8,958 nt of DNA from Gallionellaceae bacterium UBA5126. Its GTDB lineage: Bacteria; Pseudomonadota; Gammaproteobacteria; Burkholderiales; Gallionellaceae. The DNA is taken from NCBI GenBank assembly GCA_002414205.1, contig DHYQ01000112.1, positions 1 through 8,958 on the forward strand, in the 5' to 3' direction. Shown here piece by piece: positions 1-8,300 of the stretch. Each line of letters opens with the position of its first letter. Position 1 is the stretch's first letter. The notes below the pieces were generated by a model. The model was given only the letters and a program-made list of their open reading frames with translations. It ran no database searches and was not told where the DNA came from. The position numbers and the translations under genes are program-made.

Positions 1-46
1 CGGCGGCGGGGTAATCGAGGGCGATGAGGATTTTGGGATCGGACAT
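1..46 (-). CDS. pyrF: orotidine 5'-phosphate decarboxylase, N-terminal fragment cut by the window edge
   Basis: Only the first 15 codons are inside the window, reading MSDPKILIALDYPAA. The ILIALDYP segment is the first beta strand of orotidine 5'-phosphate decarboxylases and carries the conserved Asp of the substrate site. The enzyme converts OMP to UMP in the last step of pyrimidine synthesis, in the cytoplasm. The gene follows lapB with a gap of 27 bases and has its own ribosome binding site. The lapA-lapB-pyrF order is known from E. coli and other proteobacteria, which supports the call despite the short visible length. Truncation is due to the window, not a mutation. Confidence 0.85.
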   Translation of the reverse strand, partial: MSDPKILIALDYPAA

Positions 47-52
47 GGAATG

Positions 53-56
53 CTCC
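53..56 (-). promoter_or_regulatory. ribosome binding site of pyrF
   Basis: GGAG on the minus strand, six bases before the ATG that opens the pyrF fragment. It fixes that start codon and marks the gene as separate from lapB. Confidence 0.7.
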
Positions 57-73
57 AAAATAAAAACGGGGAA

Positions 74-1252
74 TCAGAGTGCTTGGCCAGTTTCTTCGCT
101 GCGCCGGGGCGGGAAGCTATCCCACGCTTGGCAGGCGGGGCAGTGCCAATAGAATTGGCGGGCCTTGAAGCCGCATTCGCCACACTGGTAGGCGGCCAGG
201 CTACGGGTGCGCTGGTGAATGATGTTTTTGACCAGCTCAACATCGGCGCGCCTATCCAGCGGCACTTCCAGCAAGCGTGCTTCCAGCAGCTTGTTCAGGC
301 CAATCAGGGTAGGTTTGCGCTCCAGTTCGTTGCGCACCAACTGATAGGCGACCGCCGGGCCTTCTTGCTGGAGCAGCGCGTCAAACAACAGATTCATCAG
401 ATCCACCGCATGATAGTTATCCAGATAGCGCCGTAGCAGGGCGATGCCTTGGCTTTCCTGTCCCAGACTGCGGTAGGCAGTCAGCAAGCGTTCGGCCACC
501 AGTGGCAGGTAATCCGGGTTTTGTTGCTCAACCTGTTGCCAAGTGCTGATGGCTTGGTCGATATGTTGTTCACGCAGATTTAAATCACCCAGCAACAAAT
601 TGGTACGCACGGAACCGGGGCATTCCTGCAAGGCTTGTTGCAAATGTGCACGCGCGGCGGCCAAATCATCGGCCGCCATGTCTTCCAGCGCCAGTTCGCA
701 GCAGAAATGTGCCGCTTGCTGGCGATACAGCACGTCGTTGGTCACCTCGCCGAGTTGTTGGGCGATGAGGATGGCCTTGGCCCAGTCATGCTCTTTCTGA
801 AACAGTTCCAGCAAAAATTCCAACGCTGGACGTGCGTAGGGCGTGTTCTTCAATTCCCCAAACAGCATTTCGGCCCGATCCAGGATCCCGGCTTTCAGAT
901 AGTCCTGCCCCAACTCAAAAATTGCCTGTTGCCGTCTTTCTTTATCCAGATCCGCACGCTCCACCAGATTGTGGTGCATGCGCAAGGCGCGGTCGATTTC
1001 GCCCCGACGACGAAATAAACTGCCCAGGGCAAAATGCAACTCAATGGTATGGGGATCAACTTGAACCACTTCGATGAAAGATTCGATGGCCTGATCGGGT
1101 TGCTCGTTGAGGAGGAAATTCAGCCCCTGGAAATAGGACTGCGGCAGCGCGCTGGATTCGGACAGCAGTTTTTTCAGATCAAAGCGGGCGGCTAACCAGC
1201 CCATGCCAAAAAACAGCGGGAAGACCAGCAGCATCCATGGTTCAAATTCCAT
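74..1252 (-). CDS. lapB: lipopolysaccharide assembly protein B (TPR and rubredoxin-like protein)
   Basis: LapB (YciM) is an inner-membrane protein that, in E. coli, works with FtsH to promote degradation of LpxC and so limits lipopolysaccharide synthesis. Seen here: an N-terminal hydrophobic helix at about residues 5-22, an array of TPR-like helix pairs through most of the protein, and a C-terminal rubredoxin-type metal site with Cys357, Cys360, Cys371 and Cys374 in two CxxC knuckles (CGEC and CPAC). The length of 392 residues is close to the 389 of E. coli LapB, and segments such as LGSLFRRRGEIDRAL match the family well. I place the start at the ATG ending at 1252 because the product then begins MEFEPWMLL, as in betaproteobacterial LapB. 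An in-frame ATG at 1261 would add three residues, and neither start has a clear ribosome binding site. Translation is probably coupled to lapA, whose stop lies close upstream. Confidence 0.93.
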   Translation of the reverse strand: MEFEPWMLLVFPLFFGMGWLAARFDLKKLLSESSALPQSYFQGLNFLLNEQPDQAIESFIEVVQVDPHTIELHFALGSLFRRRGEIDRALRMHHNLVERADLDKERRQQAIFELGQDYLKAGILDRAEMLFGELKNTPYARPALEFLLELFQKEHDWAKAILIAQQLGEVTNDVLYRQQAAHFCCELALEDMAADDLAAARAHLQQALQECPGSVRTNLLLGDLNLREQHIDQAISTWQQVEQQNPDYLPLVAERLLTAYRSLGQESQGIALLRRYLDNYHAVDLMNLLFDALLQQEGPAVAYQLVRNELERKPTLIGLNKLLEARLLEVPLDRRADVELVKNIIHQRTRSLAAYQCGECGFKARQFYWHCPACQAWDSFPPRRSEETGQAL

Positions 1253-1266
1253 CGCAATCATGATGT

Positions 1267-1563
1267 TCAGGATGGCTGTATGGGCAATTGCGAGGGGTCT
1301 TCGAGGTTGGAAAGTTTGTTCTTGATGCGCATCTCACGTTCCAAACGGGCAATCAAGCGGCGTTGCTGCAAAACGACGCCCAGCATAGCTAACACGCCAA
1401 TGGCGGCGCCCAAGGCGAAAAACGTCAGCAGTACCACCACGAGGGAAGTTTGCCATGCCAAACCGAGAAAGTATTGCAAAGTGACGGGCTGGTCATTTTT
1501 GACGGTGAAACCCACCAGCAGAAAAAACACTGCCAGCCGCCACACCCAGTTGAAATAGCGCAT
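1267..1563 (-). CDS. lapA: lipopolysaccharide assembly protein A, DUF1049 family
   Basis: Small inner-membrane protein of the LapA (YciS, DUF1049) family, which is coupled to LapB in LPS control. With the start at 1563 it has 98 residues: a first membrane helix at about 4-20, the conserved VKNDQPVTLQYFLG stretch, a second membrane helix at about 38-62 with small residues (FFALGAAIGVLA), and a charged C-terminal helix (RRLIARLEREMRIKN) facing the cytoplasm. The open frame extends upstream to an ATG at 1605, giving 112 residues, but family members start next to the first membrane helix (MRYFNW here), so the shorter form is preferred. Neither start has a strong ribosome binding site. It is the first gene of the leftward lapA-lapB-pyrF group, with about 5 to 14 bases between lapA and lapB depending on the lapB start. 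Confidence 0.85.
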   Translation of the reverse strand: MRYFNWVWRLAVFFLLVGFTVKNDQPVTLQYFLGLAWQTSLVVVLLTFFALGAAIGVLAMLGVVLQQRRLIARLEREMRIKNKLSNLEDPSQLPIQPS

Positions 1564-1697
1564 ACAGAAGTTCGCAAATCGAATGTTGAAGCGCGAAGAT
1601 AGCATAAAAGTTGCATTCAGGCATTTATGATGGCGCGCTTATCCCATAGAATACCTGACTAACTCTTGAAACTTCATTATTTGGAAATAGGCGGACA
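1564..1697. promoter_or_regulatory. divergent intergenic region, expected to hold promoters for lapA and for the HAD-sppA operon
   Basis: This is the only gap between two genes read away from each other, so both operons must start here or read through from outside. Rightward, TAGAAT at 1647-1652 is a fair -10 element (five of six matches) but the -35 about 17 bases upstream (TTTATG) is poor. Leftward, the complement of about 1595-1605 reads TATGCTATCT, a possible -10 that would place the lapA transcript start after the ATG at 1605 and so favour the start at 1563. No strong palindrome or operator is visible. The function is inferred from gene layout; the hexamers are weak. Confidence 0.45.
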
Positions 1698-2351
1698 ATG
1701 CGTTACGACTTAATCGTGTTTGACTGGGATGGCACGTTGATGGATTCAACGGGCGTCATCGCCAGTTCGATCCAGGCAGCCTGCGCGGATTTGGGTTTGC
1801 CCATTCCTGATGACAATACCGCCCGACATGTGATCGGTCTTGGTCTGGAACAAGCACTACAGCACGCGGTGCCGGACATGCCGGCAGCAATGCGTCCAGC
1901 GTTGGTCGAGCGCTACCGGCATTATTTTTTGGCACAGGATACGCGTATTCCCCTTTATCCAGGTGCCCGCGAGCTTGTGTTGGCGCTGCACGCACAGGGT
2001 TATCAGTTAGCCATTGCTACCGGCAAGAGTCGCGCCGGGCTGCAACGCGTGTTGGACGCTGCTGGCTTGTCCCCCTATTTTCACGCCATACGCACCTCGG
2101 ACCAGACCTTTTCCAAACCTCATCCCGCCATGTTGCTGGAAATCATGGAAGAGCTTGGTGTGGCAGCCGAGCGCACATTGATGATAGGTGATACTTCACA
2201 CGACGTGCTGATGGCACAGAATGCCGGTGTGGATGTGGTTGCCATCGGACATGGTGCCCATCCGGCAGAAGCCTTGCAGGCACTTAACCCCCTCGCGTTG
2301 GTAGATGATCTGCCGGCATTCAAAACCTGGCTGGCAATGGAGCTATCATGA
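1698..2351 (+). CDS. HAD-superfamily hydrolase, phosphoglycolate phosphatase-like
   Basis: Cytoplasmic phosphatase of the HAD superfamily, subfamily IA, 217 residues, a normal length for Gph-type enzymes. All four motifs are present: motif I DWDGTLMDS with nucleophile Asp9 and acid/base Asp11, motif II with Thr108 in ATGKS, motif III Lys140 in SKPHP, and motif IV GDTSHD with Asp165 and Asp169. The segment between motifs I and II is the helical cap that selects substrate. The start is supported by AGG at 1689-1691, six bases before the ATG. It is the first gene of the rightward operon and its stop overlaps the sppA start. A HAD gene beside sppA is a common betaproteobacterial arrangement. The substrate cannot be read from the sequence: 2-phosphoglycolate is likely, but other small phosphate esters are possible. 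Confidence 0.9.
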   Translation: MRYDLIVFDWDGTLMDSTGVIASSIQAACADLGLPIPDDNTARHVIGLGLEQALQHAVPDMPAAMRPALVERYRHYFLAQDTRIPLYPGARELVLALHAQGYQLAIATGKSRAGLQRVLDAAGLSPYFHAIRTSDQTFSKPHPAMLLEIMEELGVAAERTLMIGDTSHDVLMAQNAGVDVVAIGHGAHPAEALQALNPLALVDDLPAFKTWLAMELS

Positions 2352-3358
2352 ACTGGCAAATTTTCAAGCGTAATCGCAAACAAGACACTCCGCCCCTGGA
2401 CGATCAGGCGTGGCAACGCAGCATGCTGGAAAAAGTATTGGTCGCGTCTTATCAGGAACAGCGCAGAACCCGGCGCTGGGGGGTGTTTTTCAAGTTGCTG
2501 ACCTTTGCGTACCTGAGTGTGATTCTGTTTATTGGGATGGGCGGGGCGGACAAGCTGGAAAGTCACCTGGATCCTAGCAAAGCGCCGATTGGTGATGGCA
2601 AACACACCGCATTGGTGGACATGCAAGGCGTGATTGCGCCAAATTCACCCGCCGGTGCCGACGTGCTGATTCCGAGTTTGCAAGCCGCCTTCAAGGATGA
2701 AAACACCAAGGGCGTAGTACTGCGCATCAACAGTCCGGGGGGTAGTCCGGTGCAGGCTGGGCAGATCAACGATGAAATCCGCCGTTTGCGCAGCAAATAT
2801 CCGCACATCCCGCTGTATGTTGCCGTCGAGGATATTTGCGCCTCCGGGGGCTACTATGTGGCGGTTGCCGCCGACAAAATTTACGTGGACAAGGCCAGTC
2901 TGATCGGTTCCATCGGCGTGCTGATGGATGGTTTTGGGTTTACCGGCTTGATGGAAAAATTCGGTGTTGAGCGCCGGCTGTTGACCGCCGGTACCAACAA
3001 GGGGTTTTTGGATCCTTATTCCCCGGCCAATCCGCAACAGGAAGAATATGCCAAACAAATGTTGGCCGAAATTCATCAGCAATTTATCGACACCGTGAAA
3101 AAAGGTCGTGGCAAGCGCTTGCAGGAAACCCCGGATACCTTCAGCGGTCTGATCTGGAATGGTCAGCGCGGCGTGGAGATGGGCTTGGCGGATGGTTTTG
3201 GCAGCGTGGAACATATTGCCCGCAACGTCATTCGTGCCGAGGAAATTGTCGATTTCACTGTACATGAAGGTTTCGCGGATCGTTTGGCACGTCGTTTCGG
3301 TGCCGGTGCCGCCAGCACGCTGGGATTTTCCTCCCAGCAAGGCGTTAACCTGCGTTAA
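2348..3358 (+). CDS. sppA: signal peptide peptidase SppA, S49 family, single-domain form
   Basis: Membrane-bound serine protease that degrades cleaved signal peptides and other membrane-associated peptides. The 336 residues comprise a cytoplasmic N-terminal tail of about 44 residues, one membrane helix at about 45-65, and a periplasmic S49 domain. The catalytic dyad is visible: Ser166 in CASGGYY and Lys218 in TAGTNKGF, 52 residues apart, the same spacing as the Ser147/Lys199 pair of Bacillus subtilis SppA. The RINSPGGSP loop at 126-134 is the usual S49 oxyanion segment. This is the short single-domain form, not the tandem-domain 67 kDa type of E. coli. The start overlaps the upstream stop (ATGA), and GGAG at 2339-2342 is its ribosome binding site, so the two genes are translationally coupled. 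An AsmA-like gene follows closely. Confidence 0.93.
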   Translation: MNWQIFKRNRKQDTPPLDDQAWQRSMLEKVLVASYQEQRRTRRWGVFFKLLTFAYLSVILFIGMGGADKLESHLDPSKAPIGDGKHTALVDMQGVIAPNSPAGADVLIPSLQAAFKDENTKGVVLRINSPGGSPVQAGQINDEIRRLRSKYPHIPLYVAVEDICASGGYYVAVAADKIYVDKASLIGSIGVLMDGFGFTGLMEKFGVERRLLTAGTNKGFLDPYSPANPQQEEYAKQMLAEIHQQFIDTVKKGRGKRLQETPDTFSGLIWNGQRGVEMGLADGFGSVEHIARNVIRAEEIVDFTVHEGFADRLARRFGAGAASTLGFSSQQGVNLR

Positions 3359-3362
3359 GCAC

Positions 3363-3365
3363 GGA
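3363..3365 (+). promoter_or_regulatory. ribosome binding site deciding the start of the AsmA-like gene
   Basis: GGA sits seven bases before the ATG at 3373 but only one base before the in-frame ATG at 3367. Normal spacing therefore favours 3373. Confidence 0.45.
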
Positions 3366-3372
3366 CATGCAG

Positions 3373-5070
3373 ATGACGCCGCTGAAAAAATACCTGCTGG
3401 GAGGCTTGGGCCTGATACTGCTATTGCTATGCAGCCTATATCTGGTGCCCATGGGGCGCTACTTGCCGGAAGTTGAAAAGCAGCTCAGCCAAAAACTGCA
3501 TGTCCCCAGCAAAATTACCGCATTGAATCTGGCACCATTTCCGTTGCCGCACTTGGAAGTGCATGGCATCGAGCTTGGCGGCACGGGTGGTATCGGCATT
3601 CAAACGTTGTCGGTGACCCCAAATCTGTTCAGCTTGTTGTCACCACAAATTCAAATTAGCGAAATCAAGCTGAGTCACGTCAAGCTCAATTACGCCGTGC
3701 TACAAGAAATTCTGGCCGCCCAACAAGCCAATGCGCACCAGGAAAAAGCCAGCGTCTATCTGCGCGTGTTACGTGCCGAGGATGTCACCGTCAATATGCC
3801 CGGCCTGTCGATTCCTGATGTGGCACTGAAAGTGACGCTGAAGGAGGATGGCAACCCGGAAGAAATTTGGCTGGCGCAGGACAAGGAGCATGTGACGTTG
3901 ACCTTGCAGGCTCAAGCGCCGCGTCGTTTTTCCTTGCACTTGACGGGTAAAGCCTGGACTTTACCCATCGGCCCGGCCCGGACTCTGGATGAAATCAATA
4001 TGACGGGTGTACTCACCGATCATGATTTGGACAGCCCGGATTTTTATGTGCGCATGGACGATGCAAAGGTCGAGGGCAAGTTAAAACTACTGTTTGGCCG
4101 CACTTGGCAATTGAGCGGTGAAATCAGCAATCTATTGCTGCCCCTGGAGCAATTTGGCAAGAAACGGGAAAAGCCCATCGAGATGCAAGGCGAACTCACC
4201 GTCAAAGGTACCTTTAGCGCGCAAGCGAACAGCGCTGCTGGTTTGAAAGAAGCCTTGCGCTTTAATGGTGAACTGGATGGTGATAGCGTGCAGGTCAGAA
4301 TTGCCAGTGCTGCCACGCAGTTACTGCAACTGGAAGACTTGGCGGCTAAAGTTTCCGTGCAAAACAATCATCTTCAACTGAATGATTTTCAAGCAAAAAT
4401 GTATAGTGGGACGCTGCAAGGCAAGGTGGATTTAGCCTTGATGGAGCAAAACATGCACGCGGAGTTGGCATTGGCAAAGATTGACCTGCAACCGTTGGTC
4501 GCTGCGCTCAGCAATCAAATCCTGTTTAGTGGTAGCCTCGACGGCAAAGCCCGTGTGCAATTAGCCTTGGGGAAAATGGATACCTTTCCGCAACAGGCCA
4601 ATATTCAGGGCGATTTTTTGCTGCAAAAAGGGGTGTTGAGTAAAGTAAACCTAGCGCAGGCAGCTCAAATTACCGCGACGGCGCCCGCAGATGCACCCAG
4701 CACCACAGAGTTTGAAGCGTTCAGCGGTAACGCGCAGATTGATGCGACCGGGTATCACTTCCGGCAATTAGAATTGAGCTCCGGGGTGTTGCGGGCCCAG
4801 GGCGAGGTGGATATGGCGCTGGATAAACAACTCTCCGGCAGCATAGAGGTTGCCTTGAAAAACACGCTTGGCATGGTCAATGTTCCCTTGGTACTTTCCG
4901 GCACGCTGGATCAACCGGGGGTTGCTCCCAGTGCAGGGTTTGTGGCGGGCGCGGCGGTGGGTACCGCCGTGTTGCCAGGTGTCGGCACCGTGGTTGGCAT
5001 GAAGGTCGGTGGCCTGTTGCACAAGTTGTTTGACGGGGGCAAGGCACAGTCGGCTGTGCCCGCTCAATAA
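3373..5070 (+). CDS. AsmA-family protein with N-terminal membrane anchor
   Basis: Envelope protein of the AsmA type, 565 residues. After a short basic start (MTPLKKYLL) a membrane helix covers about residues 6-25, and the rest is predicted to lie in the periplasm. The region just after the helix carries the AsmA N-terminal pattern: a helix (VEKQLSQKL), then beta strands with a PFPLPHLEVHGIELG segment. A C-terminal AsmA signature, GDFLLQKGVLSKVNLAQAA, begins at residue 413. AsmA-like proteins are beta-rich and related to lipid-transfer proteins; several (TamB, YhdP, YdbH) move phospholipids to the outer membrane. The role of this member is not known. The C-terminus ends in a glycine-rich hydrophobic stretch (residues 522-547) that could touch or enter a membrane. 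It lies 14 bases after sppA and 30 bases before the cyclase-AsmA gene, so the three are probably cotranscribed. An ATG at 3367 would add two residues. Confidence 0.85.
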   Translation: MTPLKKYLLGGLGLILLLLCSLYLVPMGRYLPEVEKQLSQKLHVPSKITALNLAPFPLPHLEVHGIELGGTGGIGIQTLSVTPNLFSLLSPQIQISEIKLSHVKLNYAVLQEILAAQQANAHQEKASVYLRVLRAEDVTVNMPGLSIPDVALKVTLKEDGNPEEIWLAQDKEHVTLTLQAQAPRRFSLHLTGKAWTLPIGPARTLDEINMTGVLTDHDLDSPDFYVRMDDAKVEGKLKLLFGRTWQLSGEISNLLLPLEQFGKKREKPIEMQGELTVKGTFSAQANSAAGLKEALRFNGELDGDSVQVRIASAATQLLQLEDLAAKVSVQNNHLQLNDFQAKMYSGTLQGKVDLALMEQNMHAELALAKIDLQPLVAALSNQILFSGSLDGKARVQLALGKMDTFPQQANIQGDFLLQKGVLSKVNLAQAAQITATAPADAPSTTEFEAFSGNAQIDATGYHFRQLELSSGVLRAQGEVDMALDKQLSGSIEVALKNTLGMVNVPLVLSGTLDQPGVAPSAGFVAGAAVGTAVLPGVGTVVGMKVGGLLHKLFDGGKAQSAVPAQ

Positions 5071-5087
5071 TCAGCAGTCCGATGGAT

Positions 5088-5093
5088 AGTGAG
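5088..5093 (+). promoter_or_regulatory. ribosome binding site favouring the ATG start of the cyclase-AsmA gene
   Basis: AGTGAG lies seven bases before the ATG at 5101 and partly matches the anti-Shine-Dalgarno complement. The in-frame GTG at 5089 is part of this site and has no well-spaced site of its own, so 5101 is the likelier start. Confidence 0.4.
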
Positions 5094-5100
5094 TCTAAAA

Positions 5101-5325
5101 ATGGATAGCAAAATCGTATTTATCAGAACCAGCAAGGGTGAAAATGAACTGCATGGTTCCGGCGCCGTCTTGTCGGGGGACATTCGGCGTGCACTGATGA
5201 TGGTGGATGGCACGGCGTCGTTTGCCGAGATGCAAAAGCATGCAGCCCCCAGTCTGCGCAATCACTTTGAGTCGTTAATTAATGAGTTGCAAACCAAGGG
5301 GTATATCCAGGACAAGAGCAAAGCT
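5101..5325 (+). other. N-terminal winged-helix-like domain of the cyclase-AsmA protein
   Basis: Residues 1-75 form a compact alpha/beta pattern: a strand with KIVFIRTSKGENEL, a helix with LSGDIRRALMMVDG, the TASFAEMQKHA helix and a final LINELQTKGYIQD helix-turn. The 'LR-ALxxVDGxxxxxEL' and 'L..L...GyI' pattern looks like a small winged helix of the sort seen at the N-terminus of some betaproteobacterial signalling proteins. Without positively charged recognition residues I would not call it DNA-binding; protein contact is as likely. Domain assignment is from the pattern only. Confidence 0.5.
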
Positions 5326-8300
5326 CCGCAAATGCCCAAACTGGCGGTGCCGAAACGGGTGGTAAGCGCGAAAGGCCTGCGCACGCCGACCAATGCCGAC
5401 GATCTGGATTTCACCTCAGTCTTCGCACCCCCAACGCCGGAAGTGCTGGCGGCAGAGGCTGCCAAGGCGGAAGCCGCACGCAAGGCTGCCGAAGCGGCTG
5501 CAAAACCGACAGCCCCGTTGCCACCCGCTGACGTCGCGCGGCAACAAGCCTTGCAAGCACAACAGGAACGCGAACAGGCCGAGCGACGTGCACTGGCCAT
5601 GGCGGAGGAGTTCCGTCAACGAGCCGAACGCGAAGCGACGGAAAAACTACAGGCAGAATTAGCCGCCGCCAAGGCCAAAATTGCGGCTGAGGCACAAGCA
5701 CGTGCTGAAGCAGAAAATCGCGCACGTCAGGCTGCTGAATTGCGCGCGCACCAGGAAGCCGAAGTGCTGCGCTTAAAAGCCCGTCAAGTGGAATTGGAAA
5801 AAGCTGAAAAAGCCGCTCTGGAAGCTGCCAGAAAACAGATGGCGGAACACGAAGCTGCGGAACGTGAAGCCCTGGAGCGCCAGGCACAGGATGAGCGTAT
5901 TGCACGTGAACTGTCCGAGCGCCAGGCGCGCGTCATGATTGAACGACAAACCCGTGAGTTGCAGGAGCGTGCTGAACGTGAATTGCAGGAGCGCTTGGCA
6001 CGGGAAGAAGCAGAGCTGCGCGCCAGATTAGAACGAGAAGCACGGGAAGCCGCAGAGCGGCAAGCTCGCCAGGAACGTGAAGCACGAGAGGCCATTGAGC
6101 GCCAAGCACGTGAATTGGCGGAACAGCAGGCACGTGAACTGGCGGCACGCCAAGCCCGCGAATTGGCCGAGCGTCAAGCGCGCGAGGAAGCCGAACAACA
6201 AGCTCAACGTGAGCGAGAAGCCCGCGAGTTGGCCGAACGTCAGGCACGTGAATTGGCAGAGCAGCAAGCCCATGCGTTGGCGCTGCAACAGGCGCGAGAA
6301 CTGGCCGAACGTCAGGCACGTGAGGAAGCCGAGCGCATCGCCATGCAAGAACGCGCCGCCCGTGAACTGGCGGAGCAACAAGCACGTGAACTGGCCGAAC
6401 AACAAGCCACACAAATCCGCTTGAACAAGGCCGCGCAGGAGCAACAGGCGCGTGAAATGCTGGATCGCCAAGCCAATGAGCTGGCAGCACAACAAGTACG
6501 TATCGAAGAGGAGCAACGTGCCAAATTTGCAGCGGCACAACAACATAATGCGGCACAGGGTGTAGCGAGCACTGGACGCATGTTTGCCTTACGGCATGGT
6601 GCTGATGGCGAGCGTAGCGATGTCAGTACGCGCACCCTGACCGTCACCGTGCTGTTCTTTGATATGGTCGGCTACAGCAAACAATCCGTACACCGGCAGA
6701 CCTTGCAGAAACGGCTGTTTAATCAACTGGTTTCCGAGTGTTTGAAAGAGCTGGACGAGCAAGAAACCGAACTGATTATTCTGGATACTGGCGATGGCGC
6801 AGCCATCGGTTTTATGCAGCACCCGGAGGATGCCCTTGAGGTTGCCATGAATTTTCGCCGTCTCGTCAGCACCGAGGCGGATTTTGCCGAGTTGCGGGTA
6901 CGCATGGGCATCCATCTGGGGCCGGTCAACATTGTCAACGACATGAATGGCAAGCCTAATATGGTGGGGAGCGGTATCAATGATGCCCAACGGGTGATGG
7001 ATTTTTCTGGCACTAACCAGATTTTTATCTCACGCGCCTACTTTGACTTTGTTTCACGCCTCAGCGAAGAATACGAAGACCTGTTTGCTTACCGTGGCAT
7101 CCGCAAGGATAAGCACGGGTTTGAGCATTCGGTGTATGAGTTGGTCGATCCCATCGAGCGCGCCACGATTCCGGTATTTACGCCTAGCGCACAGGATCCC
7201 AACAAGTTACGCTTGGCACCTGTCGAACTGGCCAATTTTGCTCCCCCAGCCGAAGAAAAATGGGCAGACTCGCCAACCGCTCCGCCCGAAAGACAGGAAA
7301 TCACCCTCCCAGAGGTCAAGGAAGCTGCACCGCCGCCGATCACGCTATTTGAGGACATTCAATTGGCACCCATGGTGCCCGAAGACGCGCCCGTCACGCC
7401 ACCGCCAGCCCCGCCGGAACCTGCCCCCGCCCCGGTGCACAATGACGAACACGCCCAAAAGCTGGCCCAACTACAGGAACTGGAAGAAAAGCGTCGTTTG
7501 GCGGCACAAGAAATAGAAGCCAAGAAACTGGCGGAAACCCAAGCCAAAGCGTGGAAGCGTGCGGAACAACGCGCCCAAGAAGCCGCCAAGGCACAAGCGG
7601 AGCAGGCGGTGCGTCAGGAAGCCTCGCCCAAGGTCATTCGCCCCAAGATCAACACCCCCGTCACACCAGCCACCACGGCTGCCACTGCACCAAGCGCGGG
7701 TCGTGGCTGGTTGATTGGGATCGTGCTGTGTCTGTTGTTGGTACTGGCAGCCTTTGTCGGCCCGATGTTGATCCCCATGCAGAACTATGAGCGACAAATC
7801 GAGCAAAGTTTGGGGACGCAGTTGCAGCAGCCCGTGCGAATTGCACGGGTCGAGGCCCGTCTGCTGCCTTGGCCGCATTTGGTGCTGCATGAGCTCATCA
7901 TTGGGCGTGACAATTTGACTCGAATACAGCAGGTCAAGGCGGAGTTTGCCTTGTCGGCATTATTCAGTTCCGTCAAAGAGATACGTCATTTATATGTCGA
8001 TGGGATGCAGGTTTCGATTGGACAATTGGAAACGGTTGGACAATGGACCAAAAGCCTGTCCAGTCACCTGAACTATCCGGTAGTGCAGATGCACTTTAGC
8101 AATTCGCGTGTAGAAGCTGAAGGCTTTGCGCTGCAAGATGTACAAGGAGAGGTCAAATTTGATCCTCTGGGCAATCTGCGTGAAGGTGAGCTGAGAGCCA
8201 ATCGGGGCGGCATCACCTTGGGTTTGCACAGCGATGCGGGTGGTACTGGTTTTAGTTTGTATGCCCGTGCGGGTGAGCTGCCTTTTATCCCGGTCTGGGC

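Noticed and set aside
50..436. Plus-strand open frame of 128 codons near the left end
   Set aside because: It is antisense to the conserved C-terminal half of lapB, including the rubredoxin-like site.
2645..3340. Open frame of 231 codons on the minus strand
   Set aside because: It lies fully antisense to sppA, whose catalytic motifs are intact; the antisense product shows no recognisable domain.
5089..5100. GTG start giving a 1271-residue product
   Set aside because: The GTG overlaps the likely ribosome binding site of the ATG at 5101, which has better spacing; not excluded.
6097..6420. Regular short repeats that could suggest a CRISPR array or satellite DNA
   Set aside because: The repeats are in frame, imperfect with synonymous changes, have no unique spacers, and encode a helical protein segment.
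5933..6556. Long minus-strand open frames across the repeat region (also 6028-6546 and 5411-5905)
   Set aside because: They mirror the repetitive Ala/Arg/Glu codons of the rod; their products are low-complexity and share no family pattern.
5527..6560. TolA-like identity based on the Ala-rich helix and charged composition
   Set aside because: There is no N-terminal membrane helix or TolA C-terminal domain; a cyclase domain follows instead.
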